Shown here one piece after another: positions 59,419 through 64,000 of a stretch of 64,000 bases of DNA (position 1 is the first letter of the stretch; every line of letters begins with the position of its first letter). Position numbers and translations under genes: made by a program. Source of the stretch: Larix kaempferi (taxonomy: Eukaryota > Streptophyta > Pinopsida > Pinales > Pinaceae). The notes beneath the pieces were generated by a model that was not told where the DNA came from, did no database searches, and was given only the letters and a program-made list of their open reading frames with translations. Location of the stretch: positions 7,547,001-7,611,000 of the forward strand of contig BSBM01000372.1 of assembly GCA_027924585.1 (NCBI GenBank). Direction: 5' to 3'.

Positions 59419-60110
59419 TGTTACACCTAAAATCCTACCATCATGAGATTCAGTGTATACACCCCTGCAGTTCCATTGGTTAATTCATTCACCTCGAAGG
59501 GATATCATTGCACCTTTGCTAGGTTTTGAGAGGTCATTGCAGGCTGCACTCATGCAACCTGTGATGTCGCACCTTGCTCCACTACACGGTGCGACGAAGT
59601 CAGTTAATGGAAAAAAATAGGCCTTTCGAGCTCATTCTCAAATATTGCTGACTTGTATCCTTATCCCTAACCTCTTGGGGGAGCTGGAACTCGATTCCTA
59701 ACCTATTGGAAAGATACCGTATCTCTCTCCTACCATATCTCAACCTACCCTATCCATATCCTATCCACTTATCCCTATATAAGTGAAGCTCTGCCCCTCT
59801 CCAAAGGTAGGAAGTCTATGGTACTCTTATGCTGGTGAAATTAGGCTCAATAGATTTAGCACTCTAGCTTGGGAAACATCCACTTCTCTCTAGGATCTTT
59901 GGCATGGCTTGTCAGAAGGAGCTTGCAATGTTAAGGAAATGGTTGTGATCCTCTTTTCTATTGTACTATCAACTTTTCAATACAGTTAATACAATTTCTT
60001 TCCATAAATGTTGTCGCATTGATGATGTTTAGAGTTTTCCTCCTTAACTGTTAACTTGGATCTATCATATGAAATGTATGCTTTCACTATTATTGGTCTA
60101 TTATATGTTC
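59419..60110 (+). repeat. LTR-like sequence with TATA box (3' LTR or hybrid)
   Basis: Starts TGTTACACCTAAAATCC right after a polypurine tract. A TATA box 'CCTATATAAGTG' lies at about 59,774-59,785, followed by leader-like sequence. The right end is uncertain: no CA terminus is clear, and an initiator-Met-like TGGTATCAGA occurs at 60844-60853, which would be the primer site if the LTR were ~1.4 kb long. Confidence 0.4.
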
Positions 60111-60985
60111 AACAAGGTAGAGCCGTTTAATATCTGGCAGCACTGGAGCATTGGATCAACGAAGGAGAAAGGGATCTGCAAATCCAAGGTAAACAATATA
60201 TCCTTCCATTTTCACTTCTATTTGATCTAGGAAAGTATTTTGAGTTCTGTCCTATTTGTTCTAGACTTATGTTAAGCTAGGGAGATCAGTCCTTGAGTAT
60301 ACTCTCGGTAGATTGTCCGTCAAACAATTAGAGTTGATTAGGAGGTGTTTGGGTCAAGTTAAAAAACTAGTATTCCAATGTGGGGGAAATCGAGCTAGTT
60401 TTTCACTAGTCTTGAGAGGGTGTCTTTCATACTTGTTTGGAAGTTCTATGGAGTATATAATTGGGTCAAATAGTTTTATTTGATTCTATTTGATTCCATT
60501 AAGTTTATATTGGGAGAATTCGATTCACGCTGGTATTGTTTGGGAAGAGTTGGAAACACCGTGTTTAGTGTGGCCAAAATTGAACTAGTGTTCCTAGTTT
60601 CTTTACCATCTTCCAATTTTATAGTAGATCTGATTTGGGATACATATCAGTGGAATCTAAACAAATTAATGAGATGAAAACCTTTAATCATAATTCATAA
60701 ATACACAAACACTCGAATATTTTTGAACGAGAACATCTCATAAGCATTCATAAGCCATTGTTTGGAAAAAAGTTGAAAATCAACATAATTAAAGATGGAA
60801 CTTTGGATATAATATTCCTAATTTCTGATTGGGGATATTATAGTGGTATCAGAGGTGCATGTTGTTGTACAGATGTGGGAATTAAAGGAGAACTTTGAAT
60901 AAAATTGCAAAACATAACCCTCACTTGAAGAAGGGTTGCAGGCATGATATTGCAATCAGATGCTTAGGATCTTGAGGAGGGATTA
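60111..60985. other. Non-coding stretch with possible primer-binding site
   Basis: No coding region recognised. TGGTATCAGA at 60844-60853, followed by GG, resembles the initiator-Met primer site used elsewhere in the window and precedes the decayed ORF at 60990-62872. Confidence 0.35.
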
Positions 60986-60989
60986 ACAT

Positions 60990-62872
60990 GGGAAGAACCA
61001 TTCTTTGAAGATGGTTTCATTTCTTCAATAGAAGACAATGAAGGATTTGTAAGGATAGATTGAGGATTTCATGTTCGACGTGAGTTGGAGGATTATTTAT
61101 GTGATAGCATATATTGTGTTGAAGGTGAAAATTATTCAATGGATAGACTTGTAGATGGAAGATCATTACCCACTTCCCTTCATGCCTCAAACATAGAGGA
61201 GAATAAGTTTGAATTGAATAAGATAAGGGAGGTCCATGAGAAGCTGGACATGAAATATTGAGAGATAGAGTGTAACTTGTACCAATATCAAGCCTTATTA
61301 CCAGAATGCTTTGCATCAAGACTTATGAAAAAGATATTTGGCTTCTCTAGAAAAGGAGCATCCAAATGCTCCTATGGTGAAATTGAATCAAAATGTAGTA
61401 AATCCATTGTCATTGTCTAGCCTTTAGATGACCAGGAGGAGAAAAAAAATCAGCCATCATGTGGTACACCCAAATAAATTGAAGCTATGTTGACAAAATC
61501 ACCACAACCATACAAGAAATTGGATCAAAAGGACTCACAAATTGCATCCTTGAGTATTCCGGTTGAAAACAAATTGGAGCAGCATGCCCTCACTAATAAA
61601 ACACATGGAAATGATGAAGATGTGACACCAATATATGGAAAAAAATGATTTTTGCAGCAGCCATATTTGTTTGCATCATCATGAGATATCATCCATTCCA
61701 CATGAGTATAATGGTATTGTAGAATATTCTCATTTTGATTTGGTTGTTAAAGATGCATTATGTGTTGGGGATTCTTGCAACAAACATTCTAATTTTTTAT
61801 ACCATCCCTTAGAAGATGTAAACAAAACTCAAGAATTGGGAAATGAGTGGTTTCAAGGAGTTATGAAATTAGGTTTGTTGGAATCCCAACAAGGCAGCAG
61901 AAAGAAACCTATCTTCCACCAAACTTCCTTCCAGTTGAAGAATGTAAAGAAGTATAACATGTAGGGGAAGAATAATATTTTGGCGAAGATGAGAATGGGA
62001 ACAAATCAGAAAATATAGTGGAGAAATTTCCCCATGAGCCATATTTTTTAGTACAACAATTGAAGGTAAACAAATAAGAAATTAGGACAACCATAAAAAA
62101 TTTTGATGACATGAATACCTTGGTGACAGATTGTTGTTGGAGGGATTCAGGGACAGATGATAGCTTGAAAGTAGAATCTTCCCTTGTAGATTTTGAATCA
62201 ATTCGGAATGAAGTGGAAGTCATGAAGGAGAACTACCTACAATTGCTTTATGATAGAGATCATCTTCTTAGGCTTGTTGAGATGTACCATAGTGAACTAC
62301 AGGAAGAAGAAGAGGAAGTGCATAGGCTCACCCACGAGCTTGATATCACTCATGATTCCTTCAAGAGCACACAAAACACACTTCAATAATCAGATATGGA
62401 GGTTGAACAACTTCATAGGAAATTGGAGAGATTACACCTTTCCTCCTACACTTCAGATAGATAGTTGTACATGGTTGATTGCATTCACGGATCGATGGAG
62501 GAGCCTCATGTCGATGTTAAACATGAAGAGCATCCAGATGCGTAAGTACTTGAGGAGAGAATTGACATGGGATATGTTATCCAGGTACCTGTTTTGCATC
62601 AGGTGGATTATGAGCTACCTTTATGGGAAAGAGGCTTAGCCATGGAGGATGTGGTTGAGAACATGCCTTATGGACTATCCAGTATGGGAGCATATGCATC
62701 CATGGATTGGGTTGATAGATATATTATATATATGGATTTTCATAGGGATATAGGTTCAACATACAACAACAGTGTGTTGGATATAGCAGCACAGAGTAGT
62801 ACATGGGAGCCTCACCTGATTCAGTTGGATGGGACATATGACAGTGATGTGAGCCATAGTACCAGTGTGTAG
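60990..62872 (+). pseudogene. Long decayed coiled-coil ORF of unknown family
   Basis: A mostly single reading frame from about 60,990 to TAG 62870-62872, interrupted by roughly ten stops and at least one frameshift near 61,640-61,950, still reads as protein. It has acidic N-terminal stretches, 'SIPHEYNGIVEYSHFDLVV', a Glu-rich coiled coil near 62,180-62,385 ('VMKENYLQLLYDRDHLL', 'QEEEEEVHRLTHELD') and a C-terminal part with 'YVIQVPVLHQVDYELP' and 'GAYASMDWVDRYI'. No RT, integrase or knuckle is visible. Position after a possible primer site suggests the internal ORF of a non-autonomous LTR element, like the outer element at the left end. A GGTGGGGGGGT purine tract follows at about 62,957. Confidence 0.4.
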
Positions 62873-63343
62873 AGTGCACTAGAGGAGCTTCGTGTTCTAT
62901 TGGAGAGGCTCATGGAGGTTTGAAACAATATTGGGAATGATAAAATTTCATTTTGGTGGGGGGGTCCTAGCAATCCTTGGAGTGACATATTGCTAAACGT
63001 GACATTAATGATGTTTGGAGAAGTGCAACACAGATAGTGGGATCTTTGTATTGCTCGGTTCAGGTGTCTTAGACACTCTACATTTCTCAAGTTCATTTGG
63101 GACCCTAGGATAATTTTGGGACTCAGTTGTTTCAGCTGGGTTGTTCGCAGGACACTTGGTGAGATGGAGTTATCTCTAGAAGGGACGATTATGATCAGAT
63201 TGGTGCAGTAGTAGCATGGTGGTCCCTTTCACAGATTAGTTGGGGATCTTAGAGTTACAGTGCAAGGAATATTTTCAATAGCAAAACCAGAGTTGAGAGG
63301 CATGTTTGGCTTTCATCTGATGAGATTATTAGAAGACCAGTTT
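62873..63343. other. Region between decayed ORF and LTR-like start
   Basis: Contains the polypurine-like GGTGGGGGGGTCC (about 62957-62969). No coding region is supported. Confidence 0.35.
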
Positions 63344-64000
63344 TGTAACATCTCCTAAAAATAACGAGTTAGTAAATTTGGTAAAAATTTTCTTAACATA
63401 TTGTCTTTCAACGATGTCGAATAAGCTATACTTAAAAAATAAAACTTAGTGAAATAAATGAGTGAGAATTTGTCTAGCGAGGAATATCTACCTTTTTGGA
63501 ACTCATTACTACAACCGGTTCTCATACGTTTTTTCAAAAGAGACTTACCATGAAAGATGTTCTAATCGTCTTTTCTGATCTCATCAAGTTATGCTTTAAA
63601 GGAAGTTATATTCACATAGTTCATAAAACAACTAATAATGCATAGCAACCGTAAGGATTGTACCAATGAATTCATTTGACCCAAAATAATAATACACATC
63701 ATCAATCAATAAGATCACACACATGCACGAGACAAGATATACAATGGTTCACCCAACCTTTGGGCTACGTCCACAAGAAAAGTCACATCTTTTCCATTAT
63801 TCAAGTAACCAGTTACAAACTGCCATGCAGTCATTACAAAGCTTACTTTCTCTTTCTGGATGCGTCTCGCCTAGAAAGCATTTCTCCAAAAGAAAATAGG
63901 CATTCAATGAAGAATACAGAGATAATTATTTAGCCATGACTCAACTCAGGTTTACTACGATTATATCCATACGAATATTCATACTAACATCAAAACACTG
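63344..64000 (+). repeat. LTR-like sequence running off the window
   Basis: Starts TGTAACATCTCC and contains 'GGTTCACCCAACCTTTGGGC' then 'TACGTCCAC' at 63746-63774, matching the arrangement at 17014-17044 downstream of TGTGACATCCCC (16323). The right end lies outside the window. Confidence 0.4.

Noticed and set aside
58538-59446. Open frames in the region before the LTR-like start at 59419
   Set aside because: No family resemblance; the region is better explained as the non-coding 3' part of a decayed LTR element ending in a polypurine tract.
1-64000. Host protein-coding genes, tRNA or rRNA genes
   Set aside because: No intact gene structure, tRNA cloverleaf or rRNA segment could be supported; every strong protein match in the window belongs to a mobile element.

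Overview
This is nuclear plant DNA: AT-rich, with no intact host gene. Almost everything recognisable is transposable-element sequence, mostly dead and nested. Plant-type Ty1/copia and Ty3/gypsy chromovirus proteins, initiator-Met tRNA primer-binding sites, a plant LINE RNase H and CACTA-like ends point to a seed plant with a large, repeat-filled genome. A gymnosperm would fit, but the sequence does not prove the lineage.

Layout. Positions 1-749 are single-copy-looking AT-rich DNA. Positions 750-9828 are an LTR element with short (~220 bp) LTRs and no recognisable pol. It carries a decayed ORF of unknown family and is interrupted by a complete but dead copia element (4092-9204). Its right flank runs from 9829 to 12144. 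Block 885-12144 occurs again, in the same orientation, at 26248-51017, including the same copia insertion with the same target-site duplication and at least one shared nonsense mutation. Between the two copies lies a 14.1 kb segment (12145-26247) bounded by ~0.6 kb inverted repeats. It contains a gypsy RT fossil, LTR-like pieces and a ~2 kb minisatellite built from two alternating palindromes. In the second copy, a young Ty3/gypsy chromovirus with exceptionally long, equal LTRs (4277 bp each; 35053-48512) has inserted into the 3' LTR of the outer element, with a clean 5-bp target-site duplication.

From 51018 the sequence leaves the duplication. It holds degenerate tandem repeats, a 5'-truncated LINE end with an RNase H fossil (minus strand), an LTR-like promoter followed by a stand-alone RNase H ORF, a CACTA-like element that may carry gene-like fragments, the 3' region and LTR of another element, a long decayed coiled-coil ORF, and the start of one more LTR-like sequence at the window edge.

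History (inference): outer LTR element, then copia insertion, then copia decay, then long-inverted-repeat element insertion, then tandem duplication with that element at the junction, then independent decay of the copies, then gypsy insertion in the second copy. The most notable observations are the element-bounded tandem duplication, the palindromic minisatellite, and the unknown ORFs carried by non-autonomous LTR elements.
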